In this document: one piece after another, positions 52,001-62,400 of the stretch
How the letters are laid out: every line of letters begins with the position of its first letter
Numbering within the stretch: the stretch's first letter is position 1
DNA from: Hemicentrotus pulcherrimus
Taxonomy: Eukaryota; Echinodermata; Echinoidea; Camarodonta; Strongylocentrotidae
NCBI GenBank assembly: GCA_003118195.1
Contig: BEXV01000470.1
Span: forward strand, 158,777 to 222,776
Direction: 5' to 3'
Length of the DNA stretch: 64,000 nt
Program-made: the position numbers and the translations under genes
The notes under the pieces: generated by a model
Told to the model about the DNA's origin: nothing
The model's database searches: none
What the model saw: the letters and a program-made list of their open reading frames with translations, nothing else

Positions 52001-52284
52001 GTGAGTTCAAGTTTCTATATTTACTACTTCGTTACTTATATTTTTTTACATTATTAATGTTTTAATGTTAATTTGGATAGTTGAATTTCTCCAAGCTTTC
52101 TCATTTTGTTGTGTAATGGTGATATAAATATCTTTAGACAAAGAAGATATGAAATTACATTTTGTTCTTACTTTTTATTTGCAGTCATGTGACTCAGTGC
52201 ACAACGTGGATACACCCTCTATCTGGTGTTAACCATCTTCCTAGTATACACGAGAGAGATGATCTACCAGAGACAAGGACTTGA
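37075..52284 (+). CDS. STXBP4: STXBP4 (syntaxin-binding protein 4 / Synip-like) with two PDZ domains, EF-hand-like segment, coiled coil and WW
   Basis: Coding exons: 37075-37112, 37863-37954, 38507-38605, 39005-39074, 39411-39485, 39916-40025, 40692-40779, 41596-41725, 42197-42303, 42589-43043, 43559-43666, 44091-44299, 45435-45531, [one missing], 47267-47395, 47949-48014, 49075-49263, 49591-49716, 50444-50487, 51108-51256, 51943-52000, 52185-52284. At least 846 aa (human about 553). PDZ1 at residues 34-121 (GLGIKIVGG), PDZ2 at 193-281 (GLGLHLYGG), then a Ser/Pro/His-rich linker and an EF-hand-like half (VRLKIDKLQVALEYLG...). A coiled coil with MELDYEEVVVMLE follows, then a WW domain (HGWEETYTLDGTKYYLNHV, TTWIHP) with both Trp. 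In mammals STXBP4 binds syntaxin-4 and regulates insulin-responsive vesicle traffic, and also stabilises p63. The phase jump from 45531 to 47267 requires a missing exon of length 2 mod 3, likely in the gap at 46155-46513. Confidence 0.92.
40795..40935. repeat. (TTTGATTTCA)n minisatellite, 10-bp unit
   Basis: CATTTGATTTCATTTGATTT-type units repeat about ten times with substitutions, followed by a short (TA)n run near 40950. It follows directly after STXBP4 exon 40692-40779. Confidence 0.85.
41231..41475 (+). mobile_element. tRNA-derived SINE
   Basis: The head GTGTTGGCTCAGTCAGTAGA then GCGTCCGCC resembles box A of a tRNA. A unique body follows, and the 3' end is (TTATTA)n. The box B region is decayed and the acceptor stem cannot form, so it is not a tRNA gene. 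STXBP4 intron. Confidence 0.65.
44896..45406. mobile_element. ~510-bp inverted-repeat element
   Basis: Left end TTAAAGGTAATACAAAGTTT then TGG; right end CCAAAACTTTGTATTACCTT then TAA. The inversion is perfect over about 23 bases. No ORF. It ends about 30 bases before STXBP4 exon 45435-45531, so its right end is close to the branch-point region of that intron. Confidence 0.85.
45928..45992. repeat. Short palindromic hairpin repeat, copy 5 (diverged)
   Basis: TTTGGAGCCCCAGTGTCATT on the left, GAGTTAAATCCTTGCTCCAA on the right, with the shared flank ACAGACAA. This is the most diverged copy. STXBP4 intron. Confidence 0.65.
46155..46513. other. Assembly gap (359 N), probably hiding an STXBP4 exon
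   Basis: Exon 45435-45531 ends one base into a codon and exon 47267-47395 opens in phase 0. Human STXBP4 has additional EF-hand-like and linker residues at this point. I find no matching exon in the sequenced flanks. Confidence 0.7.
46932..47063. mobile_element. MITE-like element, family C, copy 2 (internally deleted)
   Basis: CTAGTTTGGCCAGGAGGGAT, CAATTAACATAAG, AGGGGACC and GGCATTGTTTGCTAT match the reverse complement of 3107-3292 in order, with two internal blocks missing. Ends TTTAAAGC and GGGGCTTTA. STXBP4 intron. Confidence 0.8.
48395..48767 (-). mobile_element. MITE-like element, family B, copy 2
   Basis: TTAAAGGTAAAGACCAGT and its inverse ACTGGTCTTTACCTTTA bound 373 bases. The interior reads as the reverse complement of the 60059-60428 copy (AATGATAAGAAATT, GTATCTCTCACAGACCATGA). 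STXBP4 intron. Confidence 0.9.
49889..50179. mobile_element. ~290-bp inverted-repeat element
   Basis: AATTAAAGGGATGG on the left and CCGATCCCTTTAATT on the right. The interior is richer in GC and CpG than its flanks (AATGCGGAGCGATCATTTTG), and an open frame crosses it by chance. STXBP4 intron. Confidence 0.65.
50308..50336. repeat. (GA)n microsatellite
   Basis: AGAGAGAGAGAGAGAGAGGG in an STXBP4 intron. Confidence 0.9.
50683..50750. repeat. Short palindromic hairpin repeat, copy 6
   Basis: TTGGAGCCAGAAGGGCGTTA and inverse GCATTGACGTCCTTCTGGCA, then AACAGACA. STXBP4 intron. Confidence 0.8.
50873..51103 (+). mobile_element. tRNA-derived SINE abutting an STXBP4 splice acceptor
   Basis: The head GGTCTAGTGGATATGTCACC resembles box A and AGTTCGAGTCCC is a clear box B. 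A unique body follows, ending CCATTATTATTATGATGAT. The next bases are TTTACAG, the acceptor of exon 51108-51256, so the SINE tail forms the last part of the intron. Confidence 0.75.
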
Positions 52285-52723
52285 CACCAAACATTAGATT
52301 ACCATCTACACCCATAGTCTGGTGTTAACCATCTTCCTAGTATACATGAGAGAGATGATCTACCAGATACAAGGACTTGACACCAAACATCAGATTACCA
52401 TCTACACTCATTGTCTGGTGTTAACCATCTTCCTAGTATACACAAGAGAGATGGCCTACCAGAGACAAGGACTTGACACCAAACATCAGATTACCATCTA
52501 CACCCAATGTCTGGTGTTAACCATCTTTCTAGTATACACCATAGAGATGATCTACCAGAGACATGTACTTAACACCAGTCCACAGATCATCATCTACATC
52601 TATTGTCTGGTGTTAACCATCTTCCTTGTATACATGAGAGAGACGATCTACCAGAGACAAAGACAAGACACCAAATATGGTCTAAAACCACTGTCTGGTG
52701 TTAACCATCTTGGTAGGATTTAA
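52222..52723 (+). repeat. 96-bp minisatellite grown on the last codons of STXBP4
   Basis: TCTGGTGTTAACCATCTTCC recurs at 52222, 52318, 52414, 52510 and 52606 at exactly 96-base spacing. A sixth, shorter start at 52694 continues to TTGGTAGGATTTAA. The first unit contains the terminal codons (LSGVNHLPSIHERDDLPETR) and stop of STXBP4. The other units are downstream of the stop. Another frame is open through the array because 96 is a multiple of three; it is not evidence of a protein. Confidence 0.92.
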
Positions 52724-55700
52724 TGTACAAATGTACACTTTGGTCTATTTATAGATCATATGCATGCTAATATAAATACCAATAGGACTCTAATGAGTCT
52801 AAATTATGGAAAACTAGAGAAAAAGAGGATCAAATGAACACTGTGAAGCGTAGTGCTTATCGTTTGTAATGATAAATACCTTCGTTATCCACTTCAGTAG
52901 TATCATGGATATCTTGTATTCAATTTTAATTTGATTCAGTGATAAGAGTATTAATATACTGTAAAGTGCTTTTGATCAGATAATTGCAGCTGGGAAGGTG
53001 CTATACAGATATTCAAAAAAGATAATTTAATCATTAAATTCACATTATGCAAAGAAAGTATATCCTTTGGCTTTTGTGAATTTCTATATTGTAAACATTT
53101 GGATCTGTGTACTTTTGAAAGCGCATTGAAATGAAGGTACCGGTACATATAAACTATAATTCAAACTACCGAGGTAAAAGGTTTATTGAAAGATGAAATT
53201 TTTTCGTCTTGAAAGATATTTTTGATCACCTTGAATTCTCCATGTACATCATCTTTAATTGTTCAAAGGCAATCCAACTATTGTAAATAAATTCATTAGT
53301 ATGGAAGCAGAAAAATAAGAGAAGCAAGAATGGTGAAAGTTTGAAATATTAAAGGAGTTATGAATATTTGAAACATGAGATCATATGTATAGTGATAATA
53401 ACTTTCTTATTTTTTGTCTGATTTCATTCAAATTTTCACCAGTCCGTTTCTCTGATCTTTTTGCTTTCTTTTAAAGTAGTTCTCTGTCAAGATTGAATCT
53501 TCCTTCATACAAAACTTAGCCAGAGTTAGATATCTCAACTTTATTCAATGAATTGCCAATATTTGTTTATTCCATAGTATGTGTACAGTTTAGAAATGTC
53601 CACTTTACAGTTTACAGAATGAAGTATTTTGTTTATTCTCTGTATAAACATACATGTACGTTATGATACACAACAAATTAATTATTACCATGGATTACTA
53701 TTTTTTGAATTTGCAGTAATGGTATAGTGTACATGTACCTTCTCAAGCTCATGACACAACATTCAAACTATACTTTGTAAAAAGAAAAATAATACACAAA
53801 AATGCTTGGCAATTTATTTTATTTGATCAAAAATTTAAAAAAAAAAAAGCTCTCATGAATAAAAAAAGAAAGATACATGACACGCATATGTATCATTGAA
53901 ATAAAATGTATTCATTAACATGGATGCGCGCAGTTTTCCTTTAATTATCTGTCCAAAACTTGGCATCTTTCCAGCTTCATTTCTATGTTTACTATAATTA
54001 TACCTTACCATTTCAGGTATTTTAGCTGCATGAAGATGGAAAGCTATAATACAAAGTAGGATGGATGCTATCAAATGATCACTCTTATATGTGCCTTGAC
54101 ATAATAGATTCTGTGTATGTATTCTCATAGTAACATTCACATACCAGTACTTAACACATGCTTTAAATATGTACATGTAACATAATAGAAGTAGTGATTT
54201 TTAGAAAGAAAAAGTCATGTAAATTATACCTTTGTATATTTTTGAACAAATACAAATGAAAATCAGTGCTATTAAAAATAAACTCACTATTTGAGAAAGA
54301 AATGTGACACATTATTTTGTTTTATACATGTATTCTTGCTTTAAAGAAAGGGAAATGTAACTAGATGAACTTTACAGAGGGTTTTCACTTTTCATTGTAA
54401 CTATAAAGAATACTTGCAAACATCTCATCTTAACATGGTAAATTTGCTGGTCTCGCCTCATTGCATTCTATTGTGTTTTGAGCCTTGATTTAACAAGGCA
54501 ATTTCTTTGGTCCCACAGAGTTGGTAATAGGGTTCCACTGTACTACCCATAGCAATGCTATTACAATACACAAACTTCATTCTCTTTGATCTTGTTCAAA
54601 CTGAAATCCTAAAATGCCACTAGAATGACAAAAATTGAATGGCGGTTCCACTGCGGCTTGTCCCATTTATAATGACCGAAGCAGATAAAGAATTAAATTT
54701 CCCTCAAATTTTCTTCCGGGGAGATGAAATTTGGCACATGAATTAGCAAACTCACAAACTACACTTCATCTTACTAGACAAAGCACACTTATTTTAACTT
54801 TTTTTTCAAAGTTTAAAAAAACAAACACATAAAAATTGACCAAAAAAATAATCCACAATCATACATAACTTTCTACCAAGTTATTTAACAACAAAAATCA
54901 TCACTTAAAATGGTTCAAGAACTAACATCAGGCCGGAGAGATATTTAGAAATACAGCTACATAGCCATACATGTTATAGTTGTACCGGCTCTTAAATGGG
55001 TTGCTTTTCATGACATGGCTAACAGACAAGACACATGAAAGAGGAATGTAGAACAGGATGGTTACAGAGAGACGAATTTCATCCCTCAATATATAAAGCC
55101 GGGTTAAAAGGAAAATCTAGGCCCTGATTTAAAACGAGCTGTGTATGATCTGGATTGACTGCAAGTCCTCCAAGCAATCACAAAAAATTACAAACTATCT
55201 TATCCCTTAAAGATATAATTGAGTTCTGGTCATGCAATTGCATTGTGAAAGAAAAGGAGAGGAATCGATCAGAAAAAGTTGATCATGTAGCATATAAGTA
55301 TTGGTGTACTGCAAGGTTTTAGAGTCATCAAAATGATAACAAATTTGTGGCATACAAATCTGTCCCAATGTTTATGTTGTTACATGCCATATTTAGAATA
55401 TGAAAGCATTTGAAGAGCCATGCTTTTCAAGGAAAAGAATTATCTGATGTTTTTCCACACTTGCATAATAGTAATGATAATGCTCACAACTGATTTTTCA
55501 CCTTTTCCCAGAACTAAAGCTTCTCTTTAAGCACATAGAAGGAAAGATTAATATAGATTTACCATCAGTATCAATTAACTACATCTATTTGTAAGACGGG
55601 CATCAGGTCCTCTACAATGGATTTCTCAAAGATTACAATCCAATGGTACAAAACTATCAGGTACAGTCTTATCACTCTTTCTAGATTATCAAAAAATACA

Positions 55701-56489
55701 TAATACATGAAAATACCGTTTCTAATGGAAATATCTTTACAGCACTTAATACTGATTTGTGTCACTCTTTTGGCCTCATTTCTCTTGAACCATAAACAAA
55801 TGCATATTTGAGAACATAAAAGCAGTTTGGCTGTATCTCTTCTACAAGGTCCACATGATCTACAAACCTAAAAGGTTGTAAGATGGAAACAAATTGTATG
55901 TACATGTACTTTCACATGCATCCATGTAATGGGCTTTTGTACTCATTATTTTTTTTACTACTGCTTTTTTTGTTTACACTGTTATGAACCTCACAGCCCC
56001 TTTGAGGTGCGTAAGTCTATCACACTAAGCGCACTACTTGACATTCAACTAATTTTCTTCAAATCATCTTCAAAAGGTAATTCCTTCTTACCCCTTATAG
56101 AGCCCACACTGCTCTAAATCAACTGTTCTCTAGCTGCCATCCCTCACTAAATTGCCTGAAACCAAGCACACTTTTAAATGCTAAAGCAGCCTAATGAAGA
56201 GATTTTGTGCAATCACACTTGGCACAATCTTAGAATCTACTTTGATTCTGCATTCAAAAGGGATTCTACAACGAAAAGTTATTTCATTCAGTCTAAATCC
56301 AGAAATTCTTCATACTTTGCAGTTTGCTTCATTTGTTCTGGTATTGGATTACATTATTTACTAATCTATGTCAATTAAGCTAATGGGTGCTTTCTTTTAG
56401 TATCATAGGATGCAACATTATATGGAAATATTTACTTGCAGTAAACAGAAAATCAACCTTGATTTTCAATATATTGTTGGGTCAAGTAG
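52724..56489. other. Intergenic/3' UTR interval between convergent STXBP4 and RAD50
   Basis: Holds both 3' UTRs. AATAAA at 53286-53291 is a candidate STXBP4 signal. A family B element lies at 55207-55531. The rest is AT-rich with short A and T runs. No gene is supported. Confidence 0.55.
55207..55531 (-). mobile_element. MITE-like element, family B, copy 3
   Basis: TTGAGTTCTGGTCATGCAAT then TGCATTGTGAAAGAAA, and GATCAGAAAAAGTTGATCAT, match the reverse complement of the other copies. The right end is CCCAGAACTAAAGCTTCTCT then TTAA. Slightly shorter than the others. Confidence 0.8.
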
Positions 56490-59400
56490 CTAAACCGGCT
56501 GTGTTGCTTGCAGAGTTGCGATGTCATACTTCACAACAGTTGACTTGTGACTGAAATAAAAACACAAAAAATGCTATTCACCCAAGAGAATCATATTAAC
56601 TTTAAAAAGACACATCAATATGGCCATCTGCATCATCTTGCAAAATATTTCCAAAAGACCAAATAAGAGTACCGACAGCATTCAGTTAAGAATTGCAAGT
56701 GTTCAAGTAAGATATATCGGTTGCTTGACATTTACGGTAGCTTTAAATCCCAGCTAGTGAGTGTCTACTCTGATCTTCATGTTATAATACTTCAGAAGTA
56801 GTTCACATAGAACAATACTTGCAAAACATAATTTCATGCATTTAAAAATGTTGCATTTTCTTTCCTCCATCTCTTCCTCATTTTTTTTTGTTGGTTTCAT
56901 TTTGTTTCATTTTGTTTCATTCTAAGGTCTAGTGCCCCCTGCATGACCTCCATGTACAATGTACCCTTTTTGTCTTAGTAACAATCTAGATGCTATGTTA
57001 AACTATCCCAGTGTCAAACAAATGCATCCATTTATTATATCTTAGAAATTGAGTCACAAATTCATCATGCAAGGCAATCAATCCAACAAGACTTCTTAGT
57101 CATCTCAAATGAAGGAACATAGGATAGCTCAATGTTGAGAATATACATACTCTGCATTTTTGGTGACTCGATAGTAATTATCAGTATAGTCTGAGTGACC
57201 AAGCAGTTCAACAAACTCTTCATCGTGAGTGATGATCAACAGCTGGAAGTTCCTTTGGTTCTCTCGACTCTTCAAGATGCTGCAAGGGAAGAAGATATCA
57301 AATATAGAGAACAATTAATAAAACTTTTGAAGGCATGACAAAAACTGATTGTGACAATTTGGGGATGTTTTTGGTCTAAATATCAAGAAGCAAAAATCTA
57401 GTTAAAATGCATATTGTGCAATCTTTAGCAATTGCTAAAGGTTTATATATGAACTGCAGGGCCTCAAATTTCACTGCAACTTAAATATTTACACCGTTCA
57501 ATCATTCCTCTAAAACATCTAAAGATAGAATACCACACTTATGAACTCCATCGGACTATAAACCTCCTACAGGTAACTACAATTAAAACCAATGAACCGT
57601 ATGAGGTTAAAAAGCAGATTGAATAAAATGTGAAATTTAGTCCAACAGTGTTAAAAGATTCCATGACATTTGCTCTGGCAACAATTGCTCCGCTGTAAAT
57701 TTCAAACACTAATCGAATGGCTAACTTCAACCCTGGATTCAACACTATACCCTACCCTAAACCTAACCCTAAACCTAACATAAAACACTATTGAAACCCT
57801 AACCCTAACCCTACATCTTAGACGAAATAAAGCCCGGAGCAATTGTCGCAGGAGCAAATGTCGTGTCACCTGTTAAAATGATTGCAGAAAGAGACAGCAG
57901 CAAAAGAACTAAAACTTACTCTACAAGTGCATGTGCCAAGCTCTCAATGTTGTCTCTATCAAGGTTTGTAGTAGGTTCATCTAGCGCTAAGATTCCACAA
58001 CTCAAACAGAACGTCTCTGCTAGGGCAAGCCGTATCAAGAGAGATGCAAGCACCTGTGGTAGATGGTAAAACAATTTGACAATTTATTCCAATTTCAAAT
58101 ACAGTCAAATCTGTCTATCAAGGCCACCAAACATGAATGCAGAAAGCGACCACTGTAGACAGGTGGCCTTTCTAGACGGGTTCTTCAACATTAATTGCAA
58201 CCATTCATTAGACAGGGCTGTTATCAAGAGTGTATAGATTTGAATTGATCGCAACCGTTTATTAGGCAGGGCTGATATCAAGTTTGTGATAGATTTGAAT
58301 TGATCGCAATCCTTTATAAGTTTGTGATAGTTTTGAATTGATTGAAACCGTTCATAAGACAGGGCTGATATCATGTTTATGATAGATTTGAATAGATTGC
58401 AACCGTTTATTAGGCAGGGCTGATATCAAGTTTGTGATAGATTTGAATTGATCGCAATCCTTTATAAGTTTGTGATAGTTTTGAATTGATTGAAACCGTT
58501 CATAAGACAGGGCTGATATCATGTTTATGATAGATTTGAATTGATTGCAACCGTTTATTAGACAGGGCTGATATCAAGTTTGTGGTAGATTTGAATTGAT
58601 CGCAACCGTTCATTAGACAGGGCTGATATTAAGATTGTGGTAGATTTGAAATGATTGCAACCGTTTATTAGGCAGGGCTGATATCAAGTTTATGAAAGAT
58701 TTGAATTGATCGCAATCCTTTATAAGTTTGTGATAGTTTTGAATTGATTGAAACCGTTCATAAGACAGGGCTGATATCATGTTTATGATAGATTTGAATT
58801 GATTGCAACCGTTTATTAGACAGGGCTGATATTAAGTGTGTGATAGAATTGAATTGATTGCAACTGTTTATTAGACAGGGCTGATATTAAGTGTGTGATA
58901 GATTTGAAATGATTGCAACTGTTTATTAGACAAGGCCTAGAAGAAACACTTGAATGTTGTTGACCTTTTGACCTGCACTGCATCTTCCTCTCATATCCAG
59001 AGCTGCGTCTCCTTTCACCATGACAACCTAATAATATCAAAACAAATAACATCATTATTCATAACAATTTAACTACAAAACCTGTACATAGTAGACAAAA
59101 AGAAAAACTATGGATCCCCTCCTTCCCCCAGGTGGTCGATAAAAAGGGTAATAATGCATGTACCGTATATCTTTTAAGCACTTAGAGACATGAAAGAGGT
59201 ATTTTCAATTGCTATACAAATGTAGAATATTATTATCAATAAGAAAGACTTTGGATTCCTATCTACATGTACACTATTCAAGTAATGTACTTCACGTTAT
59301 GACAGTAGGATGGGGAATAGGTGTCAGCCATTCAAAGTGAAACATGAAAATCATACTTAAATCATGCTAAAATTGTATCAAAAATTGTTGCTATAGATAG

Positions 59401-62400
59401 AGCACAAAGTAGATAGTCTGCCACGCACAAGTAAAATGGCAAAGTTAGTTATGAACATGTGAACATGCTACGATGACTGTTATCAAATTCATGCACTACA
59501 TATACATGTAGGGACAAGGCAACGTGATCTTGTAGATACTAACCCTGTAATTGTACTGCCTCCGTTGAGTGCTAGAAGCTCCCGTCTCATCATCAGCGCA
59601 TATCTCAATGAAGTCAATATCTAGCAGAGAAAGGAACAGAGAATGGTAACCAGTGGGGTGTTTCATAAAGACTATTAAAGATCAACCTAAGTTGGACTTG
59701 AACCATGGCAGGCCGTTCATGCCACAAGTTCCTCTAACTATTCCTGGCATTGGTTTCTCAATGGACGTACAAATCATGGTCACAGATCTACAGAATTGAC
59801 CTTTTTTGATAGTTCACTATTGAAGAAAAAAATATTATCTAAAGACATAATTGGGAGACCAATGGTGAGAGCAACCAGTGGCATGAATGGCCTGCCATAC
59901 ATGTACTTCAAGCATCATGCAAACAAGCAGGTGCATCAAAGAATGAGATTGTACATTGTAATGTTATATGAAAAAGGTTTACTTGAAGAAAAAAAAAAAA
60001 AAATTTCCATACAAATTGAAAACTATTTTGCAGCAATCTGTAAAATTTTTACGAATAGTTTAAAGGTAAAGACCAGTATTGGAAACGCCCCAATTTCAAA
60101 AAATTAAATGGAAGCTCTCATTACCAATCATGTGAAAGAATATGTTTTGACTAATACATGATGATAAAAAATTTGAAACCGCCTACTTATTCATATATTT
60201 GGTAAATTTGTTTCTCTCGTGGTCTGTGAGAGATATAGGGTAGTCCCATATATATCTTTCTGTGTATAGTGCTTGTAACCTTACGAAGAATGGGCCAAAT
60301 TTCTTATCATTTTGATGATTCCAGAACCTTGCAGACGCTAGATGCGAGCTGATCAACCTTTTCTGATCGATTCCACAACATTTCTTTCACAAGTCAATCG
60401 CATGACCTGAACTGGTCTTCACCTTTAATGGATTCATATCTGAAAGCCTATATCTTCACTCTACAAACAAACTCCAAGAAGCCCTCAAGCTCTTACCGCT
60501 TCCCTTGTATGTCATGCGCCACAGATCTCGTACAATCTTGTTTATCTCTGCCATCTTCTGACTGTGATAAGTGTTGATAGCACTGCACAAAAAACAAACA
60601 TAACATCTAACTACACCATGTGAAAATGACACAACTATTACTCTAATTTTCTATAAATTGGTCACATTTAAGTTCGACATTGGACAGACCACAATAGAGT
60701 CATTCGTTCCAATGCATTCTCTCGTTTCCATAGCCGGGCTTAATACAGAATCCACACATATTAAAAATGACTTAAAAGCAAAGAGATGGACAGGTACTCA
60801 AAGGATTTGTCAATCATATTTCCATTTGAAATTAGGATAATTTACATTTACTACTTTGCTTTGATAAATATTTGTAGTATATACAGGGCCCTGTCACATA
60901 AAAAAGTTATAATGAATTATACATGCATCTCCTTCAATCAATTGTAAAATTGTAATACTTAGTAACATCAGATTAATATTTGTCTTATAGATCCAATGGA
61001 CTTCAATATACAATGAATCCCAGCAAGATTAGATATGTAGTTATGTTTGTTTGACTGATTGTAAGTTGATTTTTTTATATCACAGAGTAGTGATCTAATT
61101 CCCTTCTCTCCTTTATCCCAAAGAAAGTCTTTAATTTACTTCATTTCCATCTCGTTTTCTCCTAAGTTCTCATTACCTATTTAGCGCATTGTAGTATTTG
61201 TCCAGATCCTTGTTGGCAATCTCTGTTGTCTGTAAGAATCAAACACAAAATCATTCATTGAAATGAATTACAATGAAAACACAGAGGATTCAAAAGTTCA
61301 CAGAAAATAAATCCTTAAATGGAATGGGTATCTTTGCCTCAGATTCTGCAATCATAACCTTAGGTCAGTCAGGAATCCCATGACTTTGACAAGTTGATCA
61401 CCTGTCTGATTATCAAGATATTTATGACTGGAATTTGAAATTTCAAAAACCATTTTCCCAACACTTCAGTCTATTGGGGAAAATGGGTATGGTACTTTTT
61501 TGAGGCACTTCATGATCATTTTAAAGCATAATTTTGTTAAGGAAAACATTGTTAAACAATGCCTTAAACATTATAAACTCCTTGGTCAATATTACAATCA
61601 CATACTTGGTTTGTTGTGATGGTGAAGTTTTTCTTTACAGGCCCTCAATATGTTGATAGTCCAAAATTTGTCAACACGGTTCACAAACACACACAAATAA
61701 ACTATGATTTCTTCTCCACCAAATCAGTAGTTTCATTAATTTTTTGGACTAATTTGATTTAGATTGTAATACTAAAACAACAACAAAGAATTAAAAGGCC
61801 TCTACAATGTGTATTGTGACAGCAATAATCTCAAATGCAGTAAACATTCATATATAGCTATCTTAAACTACTCCAAAGCTAACGACACATGATAATCCAC
61901 TCACTCTACATTTAATCATCATATCATTGTAGTTTTTCTCAGCATTCTTGTACGAGTCGCTCTCTAGCTCCCTCTCTTGTCTCACGACCTCCTTCCTCAA
62001 CTCCGTAGATCTCCCATCAAGCTGATTTTTCTGGTAAAAAAGAAAGAATGAAAACAAAAAAAATTAAAAAGGAAAAACAATGGACTCAGTGAAGATAATT
62101 TGTGTAGTTCCCTGTTTTGTGTAACTGCACAAAGAAGCATGTTTTTTAATGTAAAAAAAATCAACTTGTTTTGAATGAACCGGAACCCTCTTTCATGTAA
62201 GAGTGCAATAATGTCAAAAACAAAAAGAGAGAGATTGATAATGGATTTTTTTTCTTTGCCATTAAAAATTTGATACGCCTAGACATGTGAGTGACCTTTG
62301 AATCATCATGGCCCTATTCATATTGGTCTGAGACAGAGGCAAAAAAAGGGTTTGAGGGACAAGAATGCAGGAGTGTCGTGGCCGAGCGGTTTAAGGAGAT

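Noticed and set aside
52322..52723. 133-residue open frame with 32-residue periodic Leu/Ile-rich repeats
   Set aside because: It lies in the 96-bp minisatellite downstream of the STXBP4 stop. The frame is open only because the unit is a multiple of three; there is no splice or start evidence.
57755..57815. Telomere repeats as a sign of a chromosome end or fusion
   Set aside because: The runs are short, imperfect, inside an element with inverted ends and within a RAD50 intron.
58190..58935. CRISPR-like repeat array
   Set aside because: Units are directly adjacent with no unique spacers, in a eukaryotic intron; it is a satellite-type array.
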